Shown here: positions 16,989 to 25,195 of the stretch, piece by piece
Position numbering within the stretch: the stretch's first letter is position 1
Layout of the letters: each line of letters begins with the position of its first letter
Source of the DNA: Candidatus Omnitrophota bacterium
GTDB taxonomy: Bacteria > Hinthialibacterota > Hinthialibacteria > OLB16
Direction: 5' to 3'
Length of the DNA: 64,000 nt
Assembly: GCA_020632575.1 (NCBI GenBank)
Contig: JACKFH010000002.1
Span: 310,001-374,000 of the forward strand
Position numbers and translations under genes: made by a program
The notes under the pieces: generated by a model
Database searches by the model: none
What the model was told of the DNA's origin: nothing
What the model saw: only the letters and a program-made list of their open reading frames with translations

Positions 16989-18281
16989 TTATTCCGAAGC
17001 CGCCTCGCTCACATCCAAACACACGGCTTCCGTTGTGCTTCTCGCGTAGATCTTTCCGTTGGCGAGGATTGGAGTCGACCAGCACTTTCCATCCAGAACA
17101 TCGACTCGCGCGAGCTCCTTATAGGATTCCGGATTGGGATCGATCACCACGATCTCTCCTCTATCCGAAAGGGCGAGCAGTTGGTTTCCGCCATCGGTGA
17201 AGATGACATTGCCCGGACCGAATCCGGCCTCGGACCAAATCACCTCGCCATCCTCGAGACGCACACATTCCAGCGGGCCGGTGCCGTGATCCTTGAAACT
17301 GAACATGCCGTAGAGGTAACCGTCCTTGTAAACAGGCGTGCTCCAGTGATTGAACAACCGGTTTTTGGCCCGCCACAGTTCCTCCGCCTCGAATCCGGAA
17401 TCGGTCTTTTTGATCCGGTGAAGCGCCGCCCCGACCCCATAGCCGGCCGAGCAATAAACCAGATCGCCCGCGACAACCGGCGAGGCGGCGGTTGAGGTGA
17501 CATAAGGGAAATCGAAGTGCCACAGGATTTGGCCATCGCTGACATCGACCGAGGTCACTCCGGATTGAAGGAAAAAGATTGCCTGTTCGATCCCGTGAAT
17601 CTTTGCGCGGATCGGGGTCGCATGGGTCATCAGGTCATCCCCCACCGCGCCCATGAGGCTCCCATTCCGCTTATCGAAGCCAAGCATTGTTTGTCCTTCA
17701 CCACCCCCGGCTACAATGCAGAGGTAATCCATAAGGAGAGGAGAAGCGGCGCTTTGCCAACGAATCTCGCGACCGTCATAATCCTTTTCGATGCTCTTCT
17801 GCCACTTCACCGAACCATCCTCGATATCGAAACAGTACAGATTCATACGCGAGTCATAGACATAAACGCGTTCGCCGTCATTCGAGGGAGTGGATCGCGC
17901 GCCATCGCCGCCTCGGTTGGTTTCGGTTCCGGAATCGCCGCCGCCATCGTACTTGGCAAAGCCGAGGAACTGCGCCCAAATCTCTTCCCCCGTGTTGGCG
18001 TTCAGAGCGACGCAGCATTCACGTTCGATCCCGTCCTGATCCTTGCGGGTGACTAGGGTGAAAATCTTGTCCCCGGCGGTGGAAAACGAACTGAACCCAT
18101 TTCGAACTGGGACCTTCCAGAGAACCTTCGCCTGATTCCCTTTGAGAGTGGATAAGTCAATCTTTTCCGGGGTCGTCCGGGTGGAGTCGTTTCCATTGTA
18201 CTGTTCCCAATCCACGCTGTAGCTATGCGGTAGCGCAATCAAAGTCATAAGAAATGCAATCAAGAAAACTCGAACCATCAT
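16989..18281 (-). CDS. Exported PQQ-like beta-propeller protein
   Basis: A 430-residue protein with a signal peptide (VFLIAFLMTLIALPHSYS) and repeated blades typical of PQQ-like propellers: WKVPVRNGFSS, ALNANTGEEIWAQFLG, YCFDIEDGSVKWQKSI, VDVSDGQILWHFDFPY and RLEDGEVIWSEAGFG. Such proteins may bind ligands or act as scaffolds; no cofactor-binding residues were identified. The ATG at 18281 is chosen because AAGGA lies 7 bases upstream; the TTG at 18296 overlaps that site. It is divergent from the sigma-54 activator gene. Confidence 0.8.
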   Translation of the reverse strand: MMVRVFLIAFLMTLIALPHSYSVDWEQYNGNDSTRTTPEKIDLSTLKGNQAKVLWKVPVRNGFSSFSTAGDKIFTLVTRKDQDGIERECCVALNANTGEEIWAQFLGFAKYDGGGDSGTETNRGGDGARSTPSNDGERVYVYDSRMNLYCFDIEDGSVKWQKSIEKDYDGREIRWQSAASPLLMDYLCIVAGGGEGQTMLGFDKRNGSLMGAVGDDLMTHATPIRAKIHGIEQAIFFLQSGVTSVDVSDGQILWHFDFPYVTSTAASPVVAGDLVYCSAGYGVGAALHRIKKTDSGFEAEELWRAKNRLFNHWSTPVYKDGYLYGMFSFKDHGTGPLECVRLEDGEVIWSEAGFGPGNVIFTDGGNQLLALSDRGEIVVIDPNPESYKELARVDVLDGKCWSTPILANGKIYARSTTEAVCLDVSEAASE

Positions 18282-18485
18282 AACGATTCCTTTCAATTGA
18301 GAGTGGACTCTCGAGGTCGATAAAACTTGATTTTACCAGATACCGAGCGGGGTGGAAGTTCCTTTTTACAGGGGGGGAGTGGATACGATCAACTTAAAAT
18401 TTTGGATTAAAAACGATTGCGGATGCCAGAATCGGTGGTATTCTATGGCACGAATGTTTTGAAACCCGATTGGTGTCATATCAAG

Positions 18486-20417
18486 ATGAACTCCACGAAC
18501 GCCCCTTTCGGCAACATCGATCAAGACGCCGCCTTCCGCGCGATTCTGGAGGGAACCGCGACGGAGACAGGGCAAGAGTTTTTCAAATCCCTCGTTCAGA
18601 ACCTGGCCAAGATCCTGAAAACCCAGGGCGCCTGGGTCACCGAATACCTGGAGGAGTGCCGCCGTCTTCGCGCACTCGCCTTCTGGATGGAGGGGGAGTG
18701 GGTCGCCGAGTATGAGATCGACATCACCGGAACTCCCTGTGAGACAGTCATCGAATCTCAGGACCTCGTTCACATCCCTGAAAACCTGGTCGAACTTTAT
18801 CCCGGCGATCCAGACTTGCAGGAAGTGGGGGCGGTCAGTTACCTTGGCGTTCCTCTCAAAGACCTGGACGGAAAAATTCTCGGTCACTTGGCGGTTGTGG
18901 ATCGCAGACCGTTGCCCAGAGATGAACGAATTCTGACCCTATTCCGGATCTTCGCCTCGCGAGCCGCCGCCGAACTTCAAAGGCTCCGACGCGAGACCGA
19001 AATTCGTTACCGGGAACTCAAACTCTCCAGCCTTTTCCATAGCGCGATGGATGTCATCGTGGAACTGGATGAGGAAAATCGGGTCACCTTCCTGAACGCC
19101 GCCGGCGAAAAGACTTTTGGGCCATCGGGAAAAGAGCGGCTTGGTCAATCCTTCCTGAGTTTCCTTTCCGAGCGAAGCGTCCAAAAACTTCTAGATCTGA
19201 AATCCCAAATCGATGCTCAGCCAGCGGCCGAGCGCTGTTTGTGGATTCCTGGCGGGCTCGAGATCCAGATCGAAGATGGGGAGTCCTTTCAAGCCGAAGC
19301 GACACTGTCCCGCTTTGATTTGGGACGCAGAACCTACCACACCCTCATTCTCCGCAATGTCAACGAGAGACTGGAGGCCGAAAAGAGAATTCAATCCCTG
19401 ACACAAGAGAAAGATTACCTGAGCGAAGAAGTGCAAAACCTTAGCCACTACGGGGAAATCATCGGACAAAGCAAGGCGATCCGTCATGTCATCCAAGACA
19501 TCGACCAAGTGGCTTCCACCGACGCGACCGTTCTAATCCTTGGAGAGACGGGAACCGGCAAGGAGTTGATCGCAAGAGCCATTCACAAAGCGAGTCGCCG
19601 TAAGGACAAGCCGCTCATTCGTGTGAATTGCGCCGCCATTCCTCCAACCCTGATTGAAAGCGAGTTTTTCGGCCATGAAAAAGGAGCATTCACTGGAGCG
19701 ACTCGGAAGCGGGAGGGGCGGTTCGCGCTTGCCGATGGAGGGACCTTATTCCTGGATGAAATCGGCGAACTGCCGATCGATCTCCAAGTCAAACTCCTCC
19801 GAGTTTTGCAGGAGGGGGAGTTCGAACCAGTTGGGAGTTCAGTCACCAGAAAGGTGAATGTCCGACTGATCGCGGCGACTAATCGGGACCTGCTCAAACT
19901 TGTGAAAATTGGGGACTTTCGCGAGGATTTGTATTATCGCCTCAATGTGTTCCCTCTTCACTTGCCTCCATTGAGGGAACGAAGAGAGGACATCCCGCTC
20001 CTCGCTCAGGCGTTTGCACGAGATTTTTCCGGACGGATGGGAAGGACTCTCGGCGCCCTTGGCCCCGAGATCTTGTCGCGATTATCCGCGTACTCATGGC
20101 CCGGCAATGTCCGTGAACTTGAGAACGTGATTGAACGCGCCATCATCACCTCGCCAAATGGAGGACTGAATTTGGATCGTGCGCTCCCCGATGCGGAACC
20201 ACTCTTACAGCCTGTTCAATCGGAGGTCATGACGGATCGGGTGCTAAATATTGAAGAAATGAACCGTCTTGAGAAAGAGAACCTGCTTCGCGCCTTGGAA
20301 AGGACCGACTGGAAGGTCTCCGGTCCTAAAGGAGCGGCGGCTTTGCTCGGGATGAAACCAACCACTCTTGCCTCACGGTTGAAAGCCCTCCAGATTACTC
20401 GTCCCGTGGCTCACTGA
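18486..20417 (+). CDS. Sigma-54-dependent activator with GAF and PAS domains
   Basis: A 643-residue regulator. An N-terminal GAF domain (about 15-165) is followed by a PAS domain (about 180-300; FLNAAGEKTFG). A coiled linker leads to the AAA+ domain, with Walker A GETGTGKE near 352, the sigma-54-contacting GAFTGA loop near 400, and Walker B GGTLFLDEIGELP. A Fis-type helix-turn-helix ends the protein (GAAALLGMKPTTLASRLKAL). The sensor signal is unknown. The ATG at 18486 fits the family start better than upstream options. It lies divergent to the PQQ-propeller gene, a possible target. Confidence 0.92.
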   Translation: MNSTNAPFGNIDQDAAFRAILEGTATETGQEFFKSLVQNLAKILKTQGAWVTEYLEECRRLRALAFWMEGEWVAEYEIDITGTPCETVIESQDLVHIPENLVELYPGDPDLQEVGAVSYLGVPLKDLDGKILGHLAVVDRRPLPRDERILTLFRIFASRAAAELQRLRRETEIRYRELKLSSLFHSAMDVIVELDEENRVTFLNAAGEKTFGPSGKERLGQSFLSFLSERSVQKLLDLKSQIDAQPAAERCLWIPGGLEIQIEDGESFQAEATLSRFDLGRRTYHTLILRNVNERLEAEKRIQSLTQEKDYLSEEVQNLSHYGEIIGQSKAIRHVIQDIDQVASTDATVLILGETGTGKELIARAIHKASRRKDKPLIRVNCAAIPPTLIESEFFGHEKGAFTGATRKREGRFALADGGTLFLDEIGELPIDLQVKLLRVLQEGEFEPVGSSVTRKVNVRLIAATNRDLLKLVKIGDFREDLYYRLNVFPLHLPPLRERREDIPLLAQAFARDFSGRMGRTLGALGPEILSRLSAYSWPGNVRELENVIERAIITSPNGGLNLDRALPDAEPLLQPVQSEVMTDRVLNIEEMNRLEKENLLRALERTDWKVSGPKGAAALLGMKPTTLASRLKALQITRPVAH

Positions 20418-20638
20418 CGAAATCTCGTTAATTTTGGAACGAGATCTCGGCATTTACGATTCTTCGACATCTCTCATCCCTCCCCTGGATGATTCTTAAC
20501 CATCTGAAACATCATGGCTTAGGATCATGCGGCCCCCTTGGCATAGCCACTGCTCTGAAGGCGAAAATAGAAGTTGCAAACCAGATCAATGTTATCTCGA
20601 CTTGATCATCCAAAAACCGCCCCAAGGAGGAGATAGCC

Positions 20639-21403
20639 ATGATGAAGAGAATCCTGACTTTCGTTTACGGTGTTGCCAGTTATGCCCTGTTTTTCCTGAC
20701 CTTTCTGTACATGATCGGTTTCCTAGGCAATTTTGCCGTGCCGAAAACGATCGACAACGGGACCGAAACGTCCCTGCCACTGGCCCTCATGGTCAATGTG
20801 TCGTTGGTCCTGTTGTTCGGACTGCAGCACAGTGTGATGGCCCGGCCGGGTTTCAAAAGAATGTGGACCCGGATCGTTCCCCAAGCCGCCGAGAGAAGCA
20901 CTTATGTCCTCATGAGCAGCCTCGCTTTGATCCTGCTCATGTGGCAGTGGCGCCCGATGACCTCGACTGTTTGGTCAATCGAAAGTGTGATGGGCCAGTC
21001 GGTGATGTACGCCTTGTTTGGGATGGGTTGGTTGACCGTGCTGATCACCACTTTCCTGATCAATCACTTCGACCTCTTCGGGCTCCGTCAGGTCACCCTT
21101 TACCTGATGGGGAGAGATTACACGAGCCTGGGGTTTGTCACCCCCGGACCTTACAAACACATCCGTCATCCGCTGTACGTGGGCTGGCTGCTGGCCTTCT
21201 GGGCGACACCCACCATGACGGTAGGACACTTTCTGTTCGCGGGATTGCAGCTCGCCTACATCCTGGTCGCCATCCGTTACGAGGAGCGGGACTTGGTCGA
21301 ATTCCATGGAGAGGATTACGCCAATTACCGTGAAAAGACCCCGATGTTCATTCCGAAAGTCGGGCGCGAGATGTCTCCCGAACCTCAAACGGAAGTGGTC
21401 TAA
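20639..21403 (+). CDS. mddA: MddA-like methanethiol S-methyltransferase (NnrU family)
   Basis: A 254-residue membrane protein with about five helices. The motif GPYKHIRHPLYVGWLLAFW is the SAM-binding signature of the isoprenylcysteine methyltransferase/NnrU fold. The combination LFGLQHSVMARPGFK, LINHFDLFGLRQ and YANYREKTPMFIPK matches MddA, which methylates methanethiol to dimethyl sulfide. An AAGGAGGAG ribosome-binding site lies 8 bases before the first of two ATGs. It is a single-gene unit closed by the terminator at 21428. Confidence 0.78.
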   Translation: MMKRILTFVYGVASYALFFLTFLYMIGFLGNFAVPKTIDNGTETSLPLALMVNVSLVLLFGLQHSVMARPGFKRMWTRIVPQAAERSTYVLMSSLALILLMWQWRPMTSTVWSIESVMGQSVMYALFGMGWLTVLITTFLINHFDLFGLRQVTLYLMGRDYTSLGFVTPGPYKHIRHPLYVGWLLAFWATPTMTVGHFLFAGLQLAYILVAIRYEERDLVEFHGEDYANYREKTPMFIPKVGREMSPEPQTEVV

Positions 21404-21427
21404 ACGCAAAGTGTTGGAGTGATTCAT

Positions 21428-21456
21428 CGCCCCCGAACCTGGTTCGGGGGCGTTTC
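21428..21456 (+). terminator. Rho-independent terminator after the mddA-like gene
   Basis: CGCCCCCGAA, loop CCTGG, TTCGGGGGCG and then TTTCTATT form a strong GC-rich hairpin with a short T tract, 25 bases after the stop codon. Confidence 0.85.
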
Positions 21457-21522
21457 TATTCCGGGATTGGGGCCATGACCCAGGCCCTTTCTTCACGAGG
21501 GATCATCGTCTATAGAGGGGGT

Positions 21523-22458
21523 ATGGACCAAGAACGAGTCGACGCTTTCGAGTCCCCGGTCGAGGTCGTGGTGGAGGAGCCTCAATGCGTGTCGGGGCTC
21601 GCCTTCCTCGCTCTTTTCCTCGGAGCGACCGGGATCGGGTTCGCCCCGATCTTTGTCCGTCTTTCGGAGGTTGGCCCGGTTTCGACCGCCTTCTGGAGAG
21701 TTTTCCTCGCCCAGCCAATTCTTTGGTCGATCTTCTGGTTTCAGGACAAAACGCATCCAAACGCCGCCAAACCCGAGGTTGGAAAACAAATGGGTTGGCT
21801 GTTGCTGGCCGGTTCCATCTTCTGCTTCAACATGTCGATCTGGCATTGGAGCATTCATTTCACCTCGGTCGCGAACGCCACCATCTTCTCCAACATGGCC
21901 CCGATCTTTGTCACCCTTGTGGGGTACTTTCTTCTGAAGGAACGGGTCACCTTGCTGTTCATCGTTGGCCTGGGACTCACCCTGACCGGGGCCTTTCTTA
22001 TCGGCGGCAACAGCTTTTCTCTCGGCTGGGACAACCTTTTTGGAGATCTTCTCGGTGTGCTGACCGCCTTCTTCTACGGGTCCTACCTGATGACGGTCAA
22101 CCATGTCCGAGGAAGGTTCTCCGCCCCCACCGTGATGGCCTTCGCCGGCGTCGCGAGCGTCTTTTGGCTCTCCATGCTCGCCCCGCTGACCGAGTCCAAT
22201 GTCATCCCCCAATCGACTGAGGGCTGGCTTTCGGTCCTCGGATTGGCGATGGTCTCCCATGTGATGGGGCAGGGAATGATCGCCTATGGCCTCGGTCACC
22301 TGCCCACCTCCCTGTCCTCCGTGATCCTTCTCTTCCAACCGGTCGTTGCCGCGGTGGCCGCCTGGATCCTCCTGAACGAACCGATGCAGACCCTTCAAAT
22401 GTTTGGCGGATTGGTCGTTCTTTTGGGGATTTACACGGCAAAGCGGGGGGCCATTTGA
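21523..22458 (+). CDS. DMT-superfamily (EamA) transporter
   Basis: This 311-residue protein has about ten hydrophobic segments in two EamA repeats: GATGIGFAPIFVRLSEVGP starts the first and GDLLGVLTAFFYGSYLM the second. LKERVTLLFIVGLGLTLTGA closes the first repeat. Members export amino acids or metabolites; the substrate is not evident. The ATG at 21523 with a GAGGGGG stretch just upstream is chosen over one 16 codons earlier. It precedes the tRNA gene. Confidence 0.87.
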   Translation: MDQERVDAFESPVEVVVEEPQCVSGLAFLALFLGATGIGFAPIFVRLSEVGPVSTAFWRVFLAQPILWSIFWFQDKTHPNAAKPEVGKQMGWLLLAGSIFCFNMSIWHWSIHFTSVANATIFSNMAPIFVTLVGYFLLKERVTLLFIVGLGLTLTGAFLIGGNSFSLGWDNLFGDLLGVLTAFFYGSYLMTVNHVRGRFSAPTVMAFAGVASVFWLSMLAPLTESNVIPQSTEGWLSVLGLAMVSHVMGQGMIAYGLGHLPTSLSSVILLFQPVVAAVAAWILLNEPMQTLQMFGGLVVLLGIYTAKRGAI

Positions 22459-22478
22459 TTTTGCTTGACACAAACCGC

Positions 22479-22507
22479 TTGCCGTCCGATCCATGAACCT
22501 TTATAGT
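22479..22507 (+). promoter_or_regulatory. Candidate promoter of tRNA-Val
   Basis: TTGCCG (22479-22484) and TATAGT (22502-22507) are 17 bases apart and lie 14 bases before the tRNA, the right placement for a sigma-70-type promoter. Confidence 0.55.
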
Positions 22508-22520
22508 TCTAACTGCTTGG

Positions 22521-22597
22521 GGGCGATTAGCTCAGCTGGCTAGAGCATCTGGATCACAACCAGGGGGTCGTAGGTTCAAGTCCTACATCGCCCACCA
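22521..22597 (+). tRNA. tRNA-Val (anticodon CAC)
   Basis: The cloverleaf can be drawn by eye. The 7-base acceptor stem is GGGCGAT with ATCGCCC. The D arm is GCTC/GAGC. The anticodon stem is TCTGG/CCAGG around the loop ATCACAA, giving anticodon CAC for valine codon GTG. The T arm is GTAGG-TTCAAGT-CCTAC, with discriminator A followed by a genomically encoded CCA. Position 32 is A, which is slightly unusual. Confidence 0.95.
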
Positions 22598-22645
22598 TCC
22601 CCAACCCCCTTCTTCACCATTGGAGCGGAAATCAGAGAAACGTCC

Positions 22646-23935
22646 ATGAATTATCCCGCTAATCTCGATACGGAACTCTCGGATATCGAAGAACTCATTT
22701 CCGATTTCAGCATGGAACAACTCCACGCGATCGTTCGGCTCGAGACGGGGGTCCGACGGACCATGGACCCGCTCAAGGTCATTTTGGTGATTGAGCAAAT
22801 CCTTTCGGACCTCGGGTTTCGGTCGGAAATCTATGTACAAACCAGTCACGACGAGAGATCGAAGCATATTCCCGAAAAACCGAATGGCCAGGGGATGCTG
22901 AGATTTCATTTCCAGGAATATGGGGCGATCGCCGGGGATGAGTTTGGAGTCTGCATCGACCTCGCTCCCATCGACGAGTCTCGGGAAATCGAGGACAACG
23001 AGAAAGCCTTCTTGGATTTCTTTTGCCGACAAGTCGGGACAGTCCTCGCTCACCAATGGGTTTTTCAGAATCTCGCCCGAACCCAAGAGAGATTGCTTTC
23101 CGCCATCAACACCGTTCAGGAAATCTCCGGGTTTGTCGGGCATGAAATTCGGAGTCCGCTCGCATCCCTGCAATCCCTTTTCTTCCTGATGGAGGATCAA
23201 CTTCAGGAGATTAGCCGACTCGAGCAAGTCACCGATGAGGATTGGAAACCCTTTGTCGACAAGATGGGCCAGTCTTCGGCGCTTCTTCGCAAGGTGATCC
23301 GATCCACTTATCTGTTGGGCACTCTGGACATGGACCCCAACACCTTTCGCAAAAACCTGGAATGGGTGGAAATGGGGAAATCCTTGCTGGTCAGCGCTGC
23401 CTCCGCGTATTCATTCGAGATCCGACGGAAACGCCAAAGGGTGGTCATTCGACGGGAATCCCGTTTCGCGCACGATTTTGTGCATGTTCACCGCGCCTGG
23501 TTCGAGGCCATTTTCGACAACCTTCTCGGCAACGCGGTCAAGTACGCGATCGAGGGGGGGCGTATCGATTTCTCCATCCTCGAAAAGAATGGCGAGTATG
23601 TGATCCACGTCAGCAATCCGGTGGACAACCCTCCCTCTCCGGAGCGTTTGAACCGACTTTTCGAGAAGGGATATCGAGAGGACGTGGATTTCGATGTCCG
23701 ATCGATCGGCGCGAATCAAGGGCTCGGACTCTACTTCGTGAATCGGATTGTCACCCTAGGTTACGGTGGAAGGGTCCTAGTGTGGGTGGATGAGGTGAGA
23801 AACACCGAAGGAACTGAGGACCCCGAGGACATCGAGACCCAAGTTTTTGGAAATCCGGATGTCCCCGCTACACTGGAGGAGAATCCTTATTTCCATATCG
23901 AAATCCGCATTCCCAAATCGGCGCTCCTCGCTTAA
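22646..23935 (+). CDS. Sensor histidine kinase, cytoplasmic
   Basis: A 429-residue kinase without clear membrane segments. The N-terminal 150 residues resemble a GAF-like sensor. H166 in FVGHEIRSPLASLQ is the phospho-acceptor. The ATPase half has the N box DNLLGNAVKYA and a G box IGANQGLGLYFVNRIV. The insertion after the G-box region (GGRVLVWVDEVRNTEG) is long. No response regulator is adjacent, so the partner is unknown. It starts 48 bases after the tRNA and may read through from it. Confidence 0.87.
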   Translation: MNYPANLDTELSDIEELISDFSMEQLHAIVRLETGVRRTMDPLKVILVIEQILSDLGFRSEIYVQTSHDERSKHIPEKPNGQGMLRFHFQEYGAIAGDEFGVCIDLAPIDESREIEDNEKAFLDFFCRQVGTVLAHQWVFQNLARTQERLLSAINTVQEISGFVGHEIRSPLASLQSLFFLMEDQLQEISRLEQVTDEDWKPFVDKMGQSSALLRKVIRSTYLLGTLDMDPNTFRKNLEWVEMGKSLLVSAASAYSFEIRRKRQRVVIRRESRFAHDFVHVHRAWFEAIFDNLLGNAVKYAIEGGRIDFSILEKNGEYVIHVSNPVDNPPSPERLNRLFEKGYREDVDFDVRSIGANQGLGLYFVNRIVTLGYGGRVLVWVDEVRNTEGTEDPEDIETQVFGNPDVPATLEENPYFHIEIRIPKSALLA

Positions 23936-23944
23936 GAAACGCCG

Positions 23945-25183
23945 CTATTCACCCCCAAGCGCCGTGGCCTCGATCGGAAGATAAGACCCCGCGAACTCCC
24001 CCTCCTGACAACAGATGGCGAACCAGCCCTGGGTGTTTTCCCGCGCGAACTTGAAGGGGAATGTCCACACCTGATTTTCCTTTTGCCCCCGGAGATACGC
24101 CACCAAGATCGATTCGCTGGTAACCTCGGGCGCCTCAAATCCCGGCAGACCATCCTTGAATTGATTCTTGAACAGCAACTTGTCGAAAAAGGTCCCGGAT
24201 ACAAAATGAGGCTCCGGCGCCGGTTCCGCTCCCAAAAAAGGGAGGGCGTAGTCCGAGAAATAAAGAAGACCCACCTTGCCACCTTTGACCCAATCCCCGG
24301 GTTGGACCGCCAAGAGGTATTCCACTTCTCCCGTGGCGCTTGAACCGAGCTCGGCTAAGGAGGCCACTTTCGATGTCACCCCCGGGTGTTTTCTGAAGGG
24401 GAAGGGAGGGACCTGCCCTTCTTGAAGCTGTTCCAGATACTCCGAAGCGATGTAAACGTTCCGCAGGTTCGGAGTTCGAATTTGGGTCCACTCACCGAAA
24501 GTCTCCGAGGCGATGACCACCGCCCCTTGGAACAGAGACCCGAGAATCCGCGCCTGCTCGGTGGGAGCGTCACGGAGATTGACTCTTTCCCCAGTCACAA
24601 TGGCGATGCGTTGAGGGACGATTTCGGTGAGATTGCTCGCCAGCCAGCCATCCGTTCCGGAACTGATCACCACTCGATGCCAATCGTCATCGGTGTCTTT
24701 CCACTCCACCAGATCTCCCTGGTACAAGGTCGCCACTTTTCGGAAGTCGATGCCCGGCCCCTCCCGGAGAGCCACTCCCTGGCCGTTGACGCTCAAATAT
24801 CTCTCGGGAGATAGGACGATGGGGTGGAGGGAGTCTTTGAAAAGGTCTCGGAGGGGAGCGTTTGCCGGGACTTCCACAATGTCGGCGGTGTTCGCGGGCG
24901 GCTTCTCAACCGCATCGACAGGCGGTTCGGGCAACGGTTCGATCGGACGATTCCCGAAGACCGGCCCCTCGATCCGGGGCGGCGGCGCCAAAGGCTGGAT
25001 CTCGCGAGCCTCGGGGTTGTCCGGGATGACCGACCCTTGCCGATCCTCGGGTCTGGGAGGGACTTTCCAATTTTGAACCGGGCGGGGTTGGGTTGGCGCG
25101 ACTCGATCCTGACAGGGGGCCTCTCGCCATACAGACAAGATCATGAAAACCAGGAAGAGAAGAAAAGTTCGGGGACAAGACAT
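23945..25183 (-). CDS. Exported SH3b-domain protein
   Basis: A 412-residue protein with a signal peptide (MSCPRTFLLFLVFMILSVW), a proline-rich stretch to about residue 90 and two bacterial SH3 domains. The first contains VALREGPGIDFRKVATLYQGD and the second VNLRDAPTEQARILGSLFQGA. Such domains usually bind peptidoglycan peptides or proteins in the cell envelope. The C-terminal 140 residues are not recognised. It lies 12 bases after the O-antigen ligase stop, so the two are probably co-transcribed. Confidence 0.8.
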   Translation of the reverse strand: MSCPRTFLLFLVFMILSVWREAPCQDRVAPTQPRPVQNWKVPPRPEDRQGSVIPDNPEAREIQPLAPPPRIEGPVFGNRPIEPLPEPPVDAVEKPPANTADIVEVPANAPLRDLFKDSLHPIVLSPERYLSVNGQGVALREGPGIDFRKVATLYQGDLVEWKDTDDDWHRVVISSGTDGWLASNLTEIVPQRIAIVTGERVNLRDAPTEQARILGSLFQGAVVIASETFGEWTQIRTPNLRNVYIASEYLEQLQEGQVPPFPFRKHPGVTSKVASLAELGSSATGEVEYLLAVQPGDWVKGGKVGLLYFSDYALPFLGAEPAPEPHFVSGTFFDKLLFKNQFKDGLPGFEAPEVTSESILVAYLRGQKENQVWTFPFKFARENTQGWFAICCQEGEFAGSYLPIEATALGGE

Positions 25184-25195
25184 GCTCTATTCGAT

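Noticed and set aside
21493..22494. 333-residue minus-strand frame
   Set aside because: It is antisense to the EamA transporter; the translation is charged and motif-free and it runs almost up to the tRNA.
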